Origin: Exiguobacterium aurantiacum
Lineage (GTDB): Bacteria; Bacillota; Bacilli; Exiguobacteriales; Exiguobacteriaceae
Length of the DNA stretch: 64,000 nt
Assembly (NCBI RefSeq): GCF_001766415.1
Contig: NZ_MKXO01000003.1
Span: 62,001 to 126,000 of the forward strand
Direction: 5' to 3'
The translations under genes and the position numbers were made by a program. Of this stretch, positions 34,744 to 43,446 are shown piece after piece. Each line of letters opens with the position of its first letter. The stretch's first letter is position 1. The notes under the pieces are model-generated. The model saw nothing but the letters and a program-made list of their open reading frames with translations, had not been told where the DNA came from and did no database searches.

Positions 34744-35916
34744 ATGTTGAAGCATAAGGCTTACAAATTCCGAATATATCCGACAAAGGAGCAGGAAATC
34801 CTGATTGCCAAGACAATCGGTTGTTCACGTTTCGTCTTCAACCACTTCTTAGCGAAGTGGGAAGAAACCTACAAGACGACAGGAAAAGGCTTGTCCTACG
34901 GTTCCTGTTCGAAAGAAATTCCTACCTTGAAGCAACAGTTTGACTGGCTAAAAGAAGTCGATAGCACATCTGTCCAGACCAGCGTCAAACATCTAGCCGA
35001 GGCGTATGACCGCTTCTTCAAGAAGCAGAACGAACGGCCACGGTTCAAATCGAAGCGGAACCCCGTCCAATCCTATAAGACGAACATCCAAGGCAAGTCT
35101 CAACTTCCTGAGGTGTCGATCGTCGGCAACAAGCTCAAACTTCCGAAGTTGAAGTGGGTCCGGTTCGCCAACTCGAAGCAGGTCGAGGGCCGCATCTTGA
35201 ACGCCACGATCCGACGTAACGCCTCAGGTAAATACTTCGTCTCCCTCCTCGTCGAGCAGGAAATCAACGAACTGCCGAAGACCGGCTCAACCGTCGGCGT
35301 CGACGTCGGACTCAAGAACTTCGCTATCCTGTCCGACGGCACGGTGTACCAAAACGACCGCTATTTCCGCACGCTTGAGAAGAGACTGGCGCGCGAGCAG
35401 CGCAAGCTCTCCCGCCGTCAGCTCATTGCCTTGGACAAGAACATCAAGCTGTCCGAGGCGAGAAACTATCAGAAACAAAAACGCAAGGTCGCCCGCATCC
35501 ATGAGAAGATCGCCAACAAGCGTACCGACTTCCTGCACAAGGTATCGACCGAGATCGTCAAAAACCACGACGTCATCGGCATCGAGACCTTGCAGGTGAA
35601 GAACATGCAGAAGAACCGCAAGTTGGGCAAGTCCATCTCCGAAGTCAGTTGGTCGGAGTTCTTCCGCATGCTCGAATACAAGGCGGACTGGTACGGGAAG
35701 ACCGTCGTGAAGGTCGGCAAGACCTTTGCCTCGAGCCAGCTCTGTTCGAGTTGTGGCCATCAACACAAAGACGTGAAGCATCTTGGTCTGCGTGAGTGGA
35801 CATGCCCGGGCTGCGGGATCCACCACGACCGCGATGTGAACGCAGGACTGAACTTGAAACGAGAGGCTGAACGAATCTTGGCCTCTTCAACCGTCGGGAC
35901 GACGGGGCTAGCCTGA
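34744..35916 (+). CDS. tnpB: RNA-guided endonuclease TnpB, copy 2
   Basis: 390 residues, starting [23 protein letters not shown]. RuvC residues appear intact: Asp in [12 protein letters not shown], Glu in [12 protein letters not shown], Asp in [11 protein letters not shown]; zinc ribbon CSSC..CPGC. The N-terminal half, with [12 protein letters not shown]-like helices, is typical of IS605 OrfB. The ATG at 34744 has GGGGG eight bases upstream. It is clearly divergent from copy 1, so the two are separate lineages, not a recent duplication. Confidence 0.93.
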   Translation: MLKHKAYKFRIYPTKEQEILIAKTIGCSRFVFNHFLAKWEETYKTTGKGLSYGSCSKEIPTLKQQFDWLKEVDSTSVQTSVKHLAEAYDRFFKKQNERPRFKSKRNPVQSYKTNIQGKSQLPEVSIVGNKLKLPKLKWVRFANSKQVEGRILNATIRRNASGKYFVSLLVEQEINELPKTGSTVGVDVGLKNFAILSDGTVYQNDRYFRTLEKRLAREQRKLSRRQLIALDKNIKLSEARNYQKQKRKVARIHEKIANKRTDFLHKVSTEIVKNHDVIGIETLQVKNMQKNRKLGKSISEVSWSEFFRMLEYKADWYGKTVVKVGKTFASSQLCSSCGHQHKDVKHLGLREWTCPGCGIHHDRDVNAGLNLKREAERILASSTVGTTGLA

Positions 35917-35990
35917 TCAGGTTCCGGTCGTTAGACCGGATGACTCAGGAATCCTCCACCTCTAAGCGAAGCGTAGGTGGGGGTAGTTCA
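35917..35990 (+). ncRNA. Predicted omega RNA 3' part / IS right end of tnpB copy 2
   Basis: After the tnpB stop, GGTTCCGGTCGTTAGACCGG can fold into a stem (GGTC/GACC type) followed by the CCACCT/AGGTGG hairpin and GTAGTTCA. The predicted guide would start at 35991. Inference from known TnpB elements. Confidence 0.5.
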
Positions 35991-36974
35991 ATGGGTGGTC
36001 GCTGTCGCCTTGAAGGAACGACGATAAAAATCTTCGAATCTAATTTCATTACGAAGCAGCGTTCGACCAGTCATACAGACGCGCGTGACGTTTTGACTTC
36101 GGTCACTCGGAGTGACGAAGTAATCGTCCGGATAACGTGTCAAAATGGCGCAGACGAGGAAACGCATGACGGAATCATCATCCGTTATCCAGCCGTCGTT
36201 GTCCCAATCGATATTATCGAGCGACAGGCGAATCCGGTCCTCATTCCGGTCGAATCGGTTGAAGGCGATGCGTCTTGTCTCCGGTCCTTCGAATGGACGG
36301 AACTCATGGGTCACACCGTCTGGAGAAATCGTCCCGATGACGTAACCTGTTGTCCAAGCCTTGCCGCTTCCGTCCCAGACGGAGAAGACATGGCCCGGGT
36401 AGACGAACGGGACACCGCCACGAGTAAATGGCTGTTTATACTCATGCAAATGACCTAACGCATAGTAGTCGTAGCCGAGCGAGGCGACAACGTCTTTAGG
36501 GAAGTCGGTACGATTGCCGTGGGTCAGAAACAGATTCGGATAAGCGTCTCGTCGCTGTGGCACAGTTACAAAGGATTCAGACAATCCAATTCGTCTAGCT
36601 TCACAACTAAGACCATATATACCGGCACCGAGTCGTACATCGAAGACGTAGTCGGGTTCCAAGAAACAATGGACGTGCTCAACCGTCTCCCATACATCCG
36701 TATAGACTGAACGATGTACATCGTGGTCACCGAAGATGATGTATACGGATGCACCGAGTCTTGTCCAGTCTCGTAAATATGGAAGGAAGTCATTCGGATC
36801 GCTCACTTCGATGTCACCGGCGACGAGAACTGCCTGGATGCTTTCGGTATGGATGACGTGAGCCAACTGATTGAGTTTGTCTCGCTGAATATCAAAACTT
36901 GAATGTTCTACAAGGATGTTCGTGTCGTCATATCTTGCGTGATGGATATCGGCGATGTGAATGAAACGGGTCAT
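35988..36974 (-). CDS. SbcD/YhaO-like metallophosphoesterase, 3' end altered by the IS
   Basis: Calcineurin-like phosphoesterase of 328 residues resembling DNA-repair nuclease subunits. Metal-site motifs: HIADIHHARYDD, AGDIEVSD, FGDHDVHRS (in place of GNHD), LTHGN and ALGHLHEYKQ. The last codons (ATTH) and the stop TGA are formed by the right end of tnpB copy 2, so the native C-terminus is lost or was nearby. YhaO-type proteins are usually ~400 residues, so truncation is likely. GAGGAGGCTGAGCC precedes the ATG. No SbcC-like partner is present. Confidence 0.75.
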   Translation of the reverse strand: MTRFIHIADIHHARYDDTNILVEHSSFDIQRDKLNQLAHVIHTESIQAVLVAGDIEVSDPNDFLPYLRDWTRLGASVYIIFGDHDVHRSVYTDVWETVEHVHCFLEPDYVFDVRLGAGIYGLSCEARRIGLSESFVTVPQRRDAYPNLFLTHGNRTDFPKDVVASLGYDYYALGHLHEYKQPFTRGGVPFVYPGHVFSVWDGSGKAWTTGYVIGTISPDGVTHEFRPFEGPETRRIAFNRFDRNEDRIRLSLDNIDWDNDGWITDDDSVMRFLVCAILTRYPDDYFVTPSDRSQNVTRVCMTGRTLLRNEIRFEDFYRRSFKATATTH

Positions 36975-37153
36975 GGCTCAGCCTCCTCTAAGTCTCGTCT
37001 ACATTGCCCGATTCCAAAGCTACGTGTCGATCACGCGTTTCCGGAAAGAGCAGCGTGGTGGAGCGACATCGTTGTTCGTACTTGCAACATTTATATATCC
37101 CAAGTGCGTCAACCACTGACGAGACGAGGCCGAATGGACAAATGTCACAACGC

Positions 37154-37182
37154 AAAAGACCGACCCAAAACGGATCGGTCTG
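37154..37182 (-). terminator. Terminator after gnd copy 2
   Basis: Minus strand AGACCGATCC, TTTT-containing loop and GGGTCGGTCT followed by TTTG. The 210-base gap upstream to 36974 holds no further gene. Confidence 0.75.
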
Positions 37183-37187
37183 GCCGT

Positions 37188-38069
37188 TCATTTCTTCTCG
37201 ACCGCATGCCCACCGAACTCGTTTCTTAGCGCGGCGACGACCTTGCCGGAGAACGTGTCCTCCTCGAGCGAGCGTTGGCGCATCATGAGCGACATGGCGA
37301 TGACTGGTGCCGGGACGCCGTATTCGAGCGCCGTCTCGACCGTCCACTTGCCTTCACCCGACGCATGCATGACACCTTTGATCTCGTCGAGCTTCGCGTC
37401 CTTGTGGAACGCGCTCTCGGTCAACTCCATCAACCAGGAGCGGACGACCGAGCCGTGGTTCCAGACACGGGCGACTTGTTCGTGGTCGTAATCGAACGGG
37501 CTCTTCTCGAGGATCTCGAACCCTTCGGCGATCGCCTGCATCATGCCGTACTCGATGCCGTTATGGATCATCTTGAGGAAATGTCCGCTGCCACTCGGAC
37601 CGGCGTACAAGTAGCCGTTGTCCGTCGACACGTCTTGGAACAATTCCTCGATCTTGCCGAACGCCTCGATATCGCCGCCGATCATCGTGCAGGCGCCGTT
37701 GCGTGCGCCTTCCATGCCGCCACTCGTCCCGACGTCGAAGAAGTAGATCAGTTTGTCGTTGAAGTGCTCGGCCCGCCGCATCGACTCCTTATAGTTCGAG
37801 TTGCCGCCGTCGATGACGATATCCCCTGGAGACAACAACGCGTGCAAATCGTTCAATACACGCTCGGTCACGTCACCGGCTGGTACCATCACCCAGACGA
37901 CGCGCGGCGCTTTCAACCCGTCCACGACCGCTTCGAGCGAATCGAGCGTCTCGAACTGGCTCGTCGACACGTTGCCCGGGTCGTAACCGAGCACGCGGTG
38001 GCCTCCATCCGTCAAATTGAGCGCCAGGTTGAGTCCCATCTTGCCAAGTCCAATCATTCCTAGTTCCAT
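37188..38069 (-). CDS. gnd: 6-phosphogluconate dehydrogenase, decarboxylating (short type), copy 2
   Basis: 293 residues, strongly similar along its length to the copy at 20644-21528, with MIGLGKMGLNLALNL, MVPAGDVTERVL, DGGNSNYKESM, GHFLKMIHNGIEYGMMQAIAEG and the same ending RNEFGGHA-EKK. The cofactor loop reads LGYDPGN, again Asp. It is a single-gene unit, not linked to gluconate uptake, so it may be the housekeeping enzyme of the oxidative pentose phosphate path. GGGGGAACG precedes the ATG. Confidence 0.92.
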   Translation of the reverse strand: MELGMIGLGKMGLNLALNLTDGGHRVLGYDPGNVSTSQFETLDSLEAVVDGLKAPRVVWVMVPAGDVTERVLNDLHALLSPGDIVIDGGNSNYKESMRRAEHFNDKLIYFFDVGTSGGMEGARNGACTMIGGDIEAFGKIEELFQDVSTDNGYLYAGPSGSGHFLKMIHNGIEYGMMQAIAEGFEILEKSPFDYDHEQVARVWNHGSVVRSWLMELTESAFHKDAKLDEIKGVMHASGEGKWTVETALEYGVPAPVIAMSLMMRQRSLEEDTFSGKVVAALRNEFGGHAVEKK

Positions 38070-38128
38070 ATTCGTTCCCCCAATCGATTGGTTTAGTCTT
38101 TATAAGGGTTACCCGAAATGGGGAGGAT

Positions 38129-38341
38129 TCAAAAGAGAGGATTTATATCATCGATCCGGTAGGCGAGGATCGACCCGATTCGGATCTTCTGTCCATCACT
38201 CGCCTCGATGAAGTCGTTGAGCGGATTGGCCAACTGGAGCGTCTGGTTAAATGTCCGTTCGGCCTGGTGCCTCGAACTCCCGTAAATAATGAATGAAAAC
38301 GGCTCTTTTTTCTCGATAAAACACGTGACGACGAAACGCAT
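38129..38341 (-). CDS. Small hypothetical protein, 70 residues
   Basis: A short soluble protein (MRFVVTCFIEKKEPFSFIIYGSS, QLANPLNDFIEASDGQKIRIGS) with a good AAGGGGATAG site before the ATG. No family recognised. It sits upstream of gnd copy 2 on the same strand, 59 bases apart, and might be co-transcribed. Confidence 0.55.
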   Translation of the reverse strand: MRFVVTCFIEKKEPFSFIIYGSSRHQAERTFNQTLQLANPLNDFIEASDGQKIRIGSILAYRIDDINPLF

Positions 38342-38776
38342 CCGTCTATCCCCTTCGCAAAATAATTGGATTTCAATTACATTTACATGATTTCTTATAC
38401 AAATATTACAAAAAATAATGCGTTTGTACTATAAGGCTTTTTAGAAATAAGGAAACGGACCTAAAAAAACAATTGATTGAGGACGTCCCCGATCGGTTTC
38501 GTAAGAATTGGAACTGCGTGTTGCGACCTTGTGCCCATGGTGATCGGAATGGTAGCGGTTTCGGTTTTTGGAGCTCAGGGTAGGAATAAAAAAAGATATG
38601 CCAGAAAAGCTAAACCTTTTTTCAAAACCGGCCGATAAAAATAAGCGAGTGAATGATTCGACAACAATCGGCAACCATTTACCTCTTTTATAAAAAATAG
38701 GAATATTAAAATAAGGTGCATGCTAAAATAAAACCTATGTGAAATTGACTACAGGTTCGAGGAAAGGTGCAATGTC
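38342..38776. other. Intergenic region before the first LCP gene
   Basis: 435 bases, mostly AT-rich at both edges with a GC-richer middle. It must hold the promoter of the LCP gene and of the small minus-strand gene. TTTATAAAAAATAGGAATATTAAAATA is a probable promoter zone (about 38687-38712). No convincing gene, RNA or repeat was seen. Confidence 0.4.
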
Positions 38777-39730
38777 ATGGAAGAGCAAAAGAAAAAGAGA
38801 GTCAAGAAACGTCGTAGGAAGAAAACGCCCGCAAAACGCATCGCGTTGATTGTGGGGATCGTCGTCGGACTGTTCCTGCTCATCGGAGTCGGGGTGGCAG
38901 CTTATTTGTATAACCAAGTGGACTCGACGGTCAGTCGTTTGAACGAGTCGGCCGGGCTCAGCCCGGAACGGATGAACAAGCAGACGATCAACGACAAGAA
39001 ACCGGTATCGGTCCTGTTGCTTGGTGTCGACCGCCGTGCCGACGAGCAAGGCCGCAGCGACTCGATCATCGTCATGACACTCAACCCGAATACGGATGCG
39101 AGCGCGATGCTCAGCATACCGCGCGACACGAAGACGGAGATCGTCGGCAAAGGCACGACCGATAAGATCAACCACGCCTATGCGTTCGGCGGTGCCGAGA
39201 TGGCGCTCGCGACGGTCGAGAACTTACTCGGCATCCCGATCGATTACGTCGCCGAAGTCGATATGAAAGGGTTCCAAGACACGGTCGACCTTCTCGGCGG
39301 CGTCGAAGTGACGAACAAGCTCGCCTTCACGTCGGGCGACTATTCGTTCGAGCCGGGCACGATCAACTTGTCAGGCCCCGAAGCGCTCGCGTACACGCGG
39401 ATGCGCTACGACGACCCGAATGGTGACTTCGGTCGCCAAGAGCGTCAGCGTGACGTCATCACGGCGCTCGTCAACGAAGGCAAAGACGATTTCTCGATCT
39501 CGAAATTCAACAATATGCTCGACGTCTTAGGCAATAACGCGAAGACGAACATGACATTCAAAGACATCCGGACACTGTCGGCCGACTATATGGCCGCCTT
39601 CAAAAACCAGGACGTCCTTCGACTCGAAGGCACTGGCGGCAAGGCTGACGACGGCATCTATTATTGGAACCCGGATGCGGCCTCACTTGAAGACGTGAAG
39701 TCGTATCTCGGCGAATTGATGGAACAATGA
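38777..39730 (+). CDS. LytR-CpsA-Psr (LCP) wall polymer ligase, copy 1
   Basis: Membrane-anchored phosphotransferase that links teichoic acid or capsule to peptidoglycan. 317 residues: very basic N-terminus, one membrane segment (about 24-45), then the LCP domain with VLLLGVDRRADEQGRSDSIIVMTLNP, MLSIPRDTKTEIVG, KINHAYAFGGAEMA and YTRMRYDDPNGDFGRQERQRDV. These include the Arg/Asp residues that bind polyprenyl pyrophosphate. AAAGGTG precedes the ATG and a terminator follows. Confidence 0.93.
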   Translation: MEEQKKKRVKKRRRKKTPAKRIALIVGIVVGLFLLIGVGVAAYLYNQVDSTVSRLNESAGLSPERMNKQTINDKKPVSVLLLGVDRRADEQGRSDSIIVMTLNPNTDASAMLSIPRDTKTEIVGKGTTDKINHAYAFGGAEMALATVENLLGIPIDYVAEVDMKGFQDTVDLLGGVEVTNKLAFTSGDYSFEPGTINLSGPEALAYTRMRYDDPNGDFGRQERQRDVITALVNEGKDDFSISKFNNMLDVLGNNAKTNMTFKDIRTLSADYMAAFKNQDVLRLEGTGGKADDGIYYWNPDAASLEDVKSYLGELMEQ

Positions 39731-39734
39731 CAAT

Positions 39735-39770
39735 GGCGCCTCATCCAAAGCGGATGGGGCGTTTTAATTT
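39735..39770 (+). terminator. Terminator after LCP copy 1
   Basis: GGCGCCTCATCC and GGATGGGGCG enclose AAAGC, followed by TTTTAATTT. Confidence 0.85.
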
Positions 39771-39802
39771 GTGCGATAATGAAAAGAAAAGGGGTGACCC
39801 GT

Positions 39803-40648
39803 GTGCTCGACCGACTGATCCGTCTCATCATCGACGTCCGCCATCGCTTCAAAGACCATCACATCAACGACTATAGCGCCACGCTCGCCTTCTTCTGGTT
39901 TCTCGCCATCTTCCCGACGTTCGTCCTGTTGTTCGCCGTCATGGCATGGCTCGGGATCGACGACGCCCTGTTGATCGAGCAGATCGAGATCTTAATCCCG
40001 GGCGCGAGTGTGCGTGACATGCTGTCGGTCGTCTATGACGTCAGCGGCGACATCAACGCCGGGCTCATCTCGGTCGGTGCCGTCATCGCCGTCTGGTCGG
40101 CCTCGAACGGGGCGGCCCGGCTCGTCAAGCTGACCGTGTTCGCCTACGGCGAGACCGAGGCGCGCAGCTACATCGTCCGTCGGCTCATCGGGTTGTTGAC
40201 GCTCGTCGCCTTCAGCGTCGGCGCCGTCATCTTGATCGTGTTCCACATCTTCGGCCGCGAGTTCGTCGAGCTCATGTACGCGTGGTTCCCGATGCTCGAG
40301 GAGTTTGAACGGTTGGCGACGCTCGCCCGGTATACCGTCTCGACCGTCATCCTCATCTTCGCGTTCTCGCTGTTTTATAAGTTCGCGCCCCAGCAACACG
40401 TCACATTCACGGAGACGCTCCCAGGCGCCACTTTCGCCGTCATCTCGTGGCAGCTGTTGTCGACCGGCTACAGCATCTACGTCGACCAGTTCTCGCTGTT
40501 CGGCGACACGTACGGGACGATCGGAATCGTCATCTTGCTGCAGATCTGGCTCTACTTGACGGCGGCGACGATGCTGCTCGGGGCGGAGATCAACGCGGCT
40601 TGGCCCGGTCATACGCGACGCCGGCCACAGCGCACACATTTCCCATAA
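39803..40648 (+). CDS. YihY/BrkB family membrane protein
   Basis: Integral membrane protein of 281 residues with about six segments. Family motifs: DYSATLAFFWFLAIFPTFVLLFAVMAWLG, WSASNGAARLVKLTVFAYGE, LFYKFAPQQHVTFTETLPGATFAVISWQLLS and LQIWLYLTAATMLLGAEINA. The family was once mis-called ribonuclease BN; its function is unknown. GTG at 39803 is preferred, with AAAAGGGG eight bases before; ATG at 39779 lacks a site. It lies between the two LCP genes. Confidence 0.85.
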   Translation: MLDRLIRLIIDVRHRFKDHHINDYSATLAFFWFLAIFPTFVLLFAVMAWLGIDDALLIEQIEILIPGASVRDMLSVVYDVSGDINAGLISVGAVIAVWSASNGAARLVKLTVFAYGETEARSYIVRRLIGLLTLVAFSVGAVILIVFHIFGREFVELMYAWFPMLEEFERLATLARYTVSTVILIFAFSLFYKFAPQQHVTFTETLPGATFAVISWQLLSTGYSIYVDQFSLFGDTYGTIGIVILLQIWLYLTAATMLLGAEINAAWPGHTRRRPQRTHFP

Positions 40649-40750
40649 AAATCCGAAAGAAATCGTTAGCATTTTTTGGCAACGTGCTATAATACTACAC
40701 GGTAAGCGGGAATTATTCATACTATAGATTTAATGAAAGCAGGTGGTCTG

Positions 40751-41674
40751 ATGGCGAGACATCGCAAGAAATCATCATGGAAGAAATGGGTATTGCTCAC
40801 AGTGGGCGTCATGACCGTCATCCTCATCGCCGGCGGACTGTTCGTCTGGTCGATGTACCGGGACGTCAATGAGACGGTGACACGGGTGAACGATAATTTA
40901 GAAATCTCTGAAGAACGCAAACAAGTACAGACGATCGAAGAGAAGCGGTCCGTGTCGGTCCTCCTCCTCGGCGTCGACCGCCGCGGCACCGAGCAAGGGC
41001 GGAGCGACTCGATCATCGTCATGACGCTCAACCCGGAGACGGACGAAGGGGCGATGCTCAGCATCCCGCGGGATACCAAGACGGAGATCGTCGGGCGCGG
41101 GATGCGTGACAAGATCAACCACGCCTACGCGTTCGGCGGGGCCGAGATGGCGATGGATACGGTCGAAGGACTCTTAGACATCCCGATCGACTACGTCGTC
41201 GAGACGGACATGGAGGCGTTCACCGAGGTCGTCGACGCGCTCGGCGGCATCACGGTGACGAACAACTTCGCGTTCGCGTCGGACGGTTACTCGTATCCGG
41301 TCGGTGAAGTGGAGTTGACGGGTGAGTCGGCATTATCGTATACGCGCATGCGTTACGACGACCCGAACGGGGACTTCGGCCGCCAAGAGCGGCAACGCGC
41401 CGTTGTCGCGGCCATCGTCGAGAAAGGGCGTTCTGACTTCTCGGTCGATAAAGTGACGAAACTGTTGGACGTCGCCGGCAACCGTGCCAAGACGAACATC
41501 GAGTTCAACGAGCTCGTCGGTCTGTCGACGGACTACATGCAGGCGTTCCGTAACGCCAGCACGCTCCGGATCGAAGGGGCGGGCGGGCTAGAGTCAGACG
41601 GTATTTATTACTGGAACCCAAATCCGGACTCGCTCGCAAGCGTCCAGACCGAACTGAAGCGTTTGATGGACTGA
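40751..41674 (+). CDS. LytR-CpsA-Psr (LCP) wall polymer ligase, copy 2
   Basis: 307 residues, close to copy 1 at 38777: membrane segment (about 13-37), then VSVLLLGVDRRGTEQGRSDSIIVMTLNP, SIPRDTKTEIVG, KINHAYAFGGAEMAMDTVEG and YTRMRYDDPNGDFGRQERQRAVV. The two genes look like a tandem duplication interrupted by the BrkB gene. Start chosen at 40751 after AGGTGG; 40733 has no site. Multiple LCP proteins per genome are normal, with partly shared substrates. Confidence 0.92.
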   Translation: MARHRKKSSWKKWVLLTVGVMTVILIAGGLFVWSMYRDVNETVTRVNDNLEISEERKQVQTIEEKRSVSVLLLGVDRRGTEQGRSDSIIVMTLNPETDEGAMLSIPRDTKTEIVGRGMRDKINHAYAFGGAEMAMDTVEGLLDIPIDYVVETDMEAFTEVVDALGGITVTNNFAFASDGYSYPVGEVELTGESALSYTRMRYDDPNGDFGRQERQRAVVAAIVEKGRSDFSVDKVTKLLDVAGNRAKTNIEFNELVGLSTDYMQAFRNASTLRIEGAGGLESDGIYYWNPNPDSLASVQTELKRLMD

Positions 41675-41698
41675 AGCCGCCCTCGGGTGGCTTTTTTC
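41674..41698 (+). terminator. Terminator after LCP copy 2
   Basis: AAGCCGCCC, TC and GGGTGGCTT form a stem followed by TTTTC. Confidence 0.85.
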
Positions 41699-41759
41699 GT
41701 GAGTTTGAAACGGGCGCATCGGTGGGACTGTTAATAGAGACAGTACTAGGAGGGATCAC

Positions 41760-42959
41760 ATGATTTGGGACAAACTTGAACCGATAATCAACCGACTCGA
41801 AGACGATCATACAGCCGACGACTGGCGCCGTCTGTTCGACAAGTGGGCCGGCCACACGTGGCACGACCACGAAGCGCCGAGCGAGCTGACGAGCGTCCTC
41901 ATCGTCGACGCGAACGCCGTCACGACCGACGGGACGCAAGACCTCGACGCGCTGCACACGCTATTGAAAGACCACGTCCGATCGTCGATCAGCGACTTGT
42001 ATCTCGTGTCGCTGTTCCCGCATCAAGTGAAGCCGACCGACACGGCCGTCAACCCGCGCATCCGTCTGTTCGAGGACCTCGGGCGCTTCCACGACGAGTT
42101 CGATCTCATGTATGAGATGACGCCGGACGTCTATAACGAGCTACAAGTCGATTTGCTCGACGAGACCGACGCGTTCATCGAACGGCTCGCGCAAGGGGCG
42201 ACGAAAGTCCGCGTCCACGTCCAATCGTTCCGGGGCATGCCCGAGGAGCGGATCAAGCACGTGCTCGAACTATGGCAATTGATTCTCCACCACTATAAAC
42301 CGCACGGGCAGCTCGTCCTCGCCTATGAAGGGGACGCCGACCGGACCGGTTCCTACTTCGAAGTCGCCGACGTCATCTGTCACTTCGACTTGGCGTCCCA
42401 TACGCTGCTCGCTTTCGCCCAAGGCAACGCCAAAGGGCTGACCGACTGGGCCGACAACATCGAGGCACCCGAGGACGGCAAGACGTACTTCAACTTCTTG
42501 TCGACGCCGGAGCGGGACCCGTTCGAGAAGAACTTGCTCGAGCCGTCGGTCGACATGTTGCTCGCTGCCCATAGCGTCCTGTTCTCGCTCCAAGGCATCC
42601 CGGCCGTCGATTATCGGACGCTGCTCGGGGTGACGACGCCGGTCGAGCGGGCCGCGCTCGTCCAAGAGTTGAAGACGGACCCGTACCGCCTGCAAGTGTT
42701 CTCCGGCATCTTGAGCCAGCTGAACGTCAAGCGGACGCACCCGGCCTTCTCACCGTATGCCGAGCAGCGCATCATCGCGACGGACAAACGCGTGTTCACG
42801 GTCGAGCGGAGCGGGGGAGGCGAGACGCTTCTACTCTATACGAACGTGTCGGACGAACGGGTCGTCATCGCTGCGAGCGGGACGAACTTGTTCACGGGAG
42901 AATGGGTCGAGGCGGTCGTGCTCGAGGCGTACGACTTCATGTGGCTCGAACGAGAATAG
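41760..42959 (+). CDS. GH13 (sucrose phosphorylase-like) protein lacking catalytic residues
   Basis: 399 residues that follow the GH13_18 sucrose/glucosylglycerate phosphorylase outline: SDLYLVSLFPHQ, GRFHDEFDLM, then VLELWQLILHHYKPHGQLVLAYEGD, TYFNFLSTPERDPF and SVLFSLQGIPAVDYRTLLG, matching the usual strand motifs. However, the nucleophile motif RLDA reads RVHV, and the transition-state motif HDG reads PER. Only the acid/base Glu appears kept (AYEGD). The N-terminal beta-strand region is also short. So it is probably a non-catalytic binding or regulatory protein. GGAGGG precedes the ATG. No partner enzyme is adjacent. Confidence 0.65.
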   Translation: MIWDKLEPIINRLEDDHTADDWRRLFDKWAGHTWHDHEAPSELTSVLIVDANAVTTDGTQDLDALHTLLKDHVRSSISDLYLVSLFPHQVKPTDTAVNPRIRLFEDLGRFHDEFDLMYEMTPDVYNELQVDLLDETDAFIERLAQGATKVRVHVQSFRGMPEERIKHVLELWQLILHHYKPHGQLVLAYEGDADRTGSYFEVADVICHFDLASHTLLAFAQGNAKGLTDWADNIEAPEDGKTYFNFLSTPERDPFEKNLLEPSVDMLLAAHSVLFSLQGIPAVDYRTLLGVTTPVERAALVQELKTDPYRLQVFSGILSQLNVKRTHPAFSPYAEQRIIATDKRVFTVERSGGGETLLLYTNVSDERVVIAASGTNLFTGEWVEAVVLEAYDFMWLERE

Positions 42960-43083
42960 GGCTTTTGAACCAAAAGTCATTTTTGATGAATAGTCGTATT
43001 GACGCATTCGGTGTTTAGGTAGAAAATGGAATAGAAGGAAGTTCTATGACATACACGACCATACACCGAAGGAGCGGATTTCC

Positions 43084-43446
43084 ATGAATCAACCTTTATT
43101 CGCGTATTTGTTCGGCTTGACGCTGCAGTCGTTTCTCTATTGGATGTTTGCCACGCTGTTCATCGCCTTGGTCGGCTACGTCGCCCTCTACGTATGGGAC
43201 CGTGACGTCGCCAATCAGTACCGATCGCTTTGGCGCAAGGGCTATTACCTGACGTTCGGCGCCTTCGTCTTGTTCGGCTTCATCGTCGGCGAGTTCGCCA
43301 TCGACGCCGCTTGGACGCTCGCCGGGATCGCCATCTTGATCGTCGTCCTCGACTACGGCGTGCTCGGGGCGCGGGAGCGACAAGACGTGATAGAAGAAGA
43401 CCTGATAGAAGAAGACATGACAAAACCCCTTACGGAAGAACGATAA
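43084..43446 (+). CDS. Small membrane protein, 120 residues
   Basis: Three predicted membrane segments (about 9-33, 50-75, 78-97) and an acidic cytosolic tail with EEDLIEEDMTK. Family not recognised. GAAGGAGCGG precedes the ATG. The gene ends inside the bidirectional terminator shared with galE. Confidence 0.6.
   Translation: MNQPLFAYLFGLTLQSFLYWMFATLFIALVGYVALYVWDRDVANQYRSLWRKGYYLTFGAFVLFGFIVGEFAIDAAWTLAGIAILIVVLDYGVLGARERQDVIEEDLIEEDMTKPLTEER

Larger units (their letters stand above)
34712..35991 (+). mobile_element. tnpB-only IS200/IS605-type element, copy 2
   Basis: Left side carries the palindrome TTGGGTATAAATACCCAA (34712-34729) just before tnpB. The right end has hairpin CCACCT..GCGAAGC..AGGTGG (35956-35980) then GGGGTAGTTCAA. 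The end signature matches copy 1. GC is host-like, unlike copy 1. Both flanking genes are broken at its edges. Exact cleavage sites are inferred. Confidence 0.7.

Noticed and set aside
38441-38674. Minus-strand frame of 77 codons in the gap before the LCP gene
   Set aside because: No ribosome binding site and an unconvincing low-complexity sequence; treated as non-coding.
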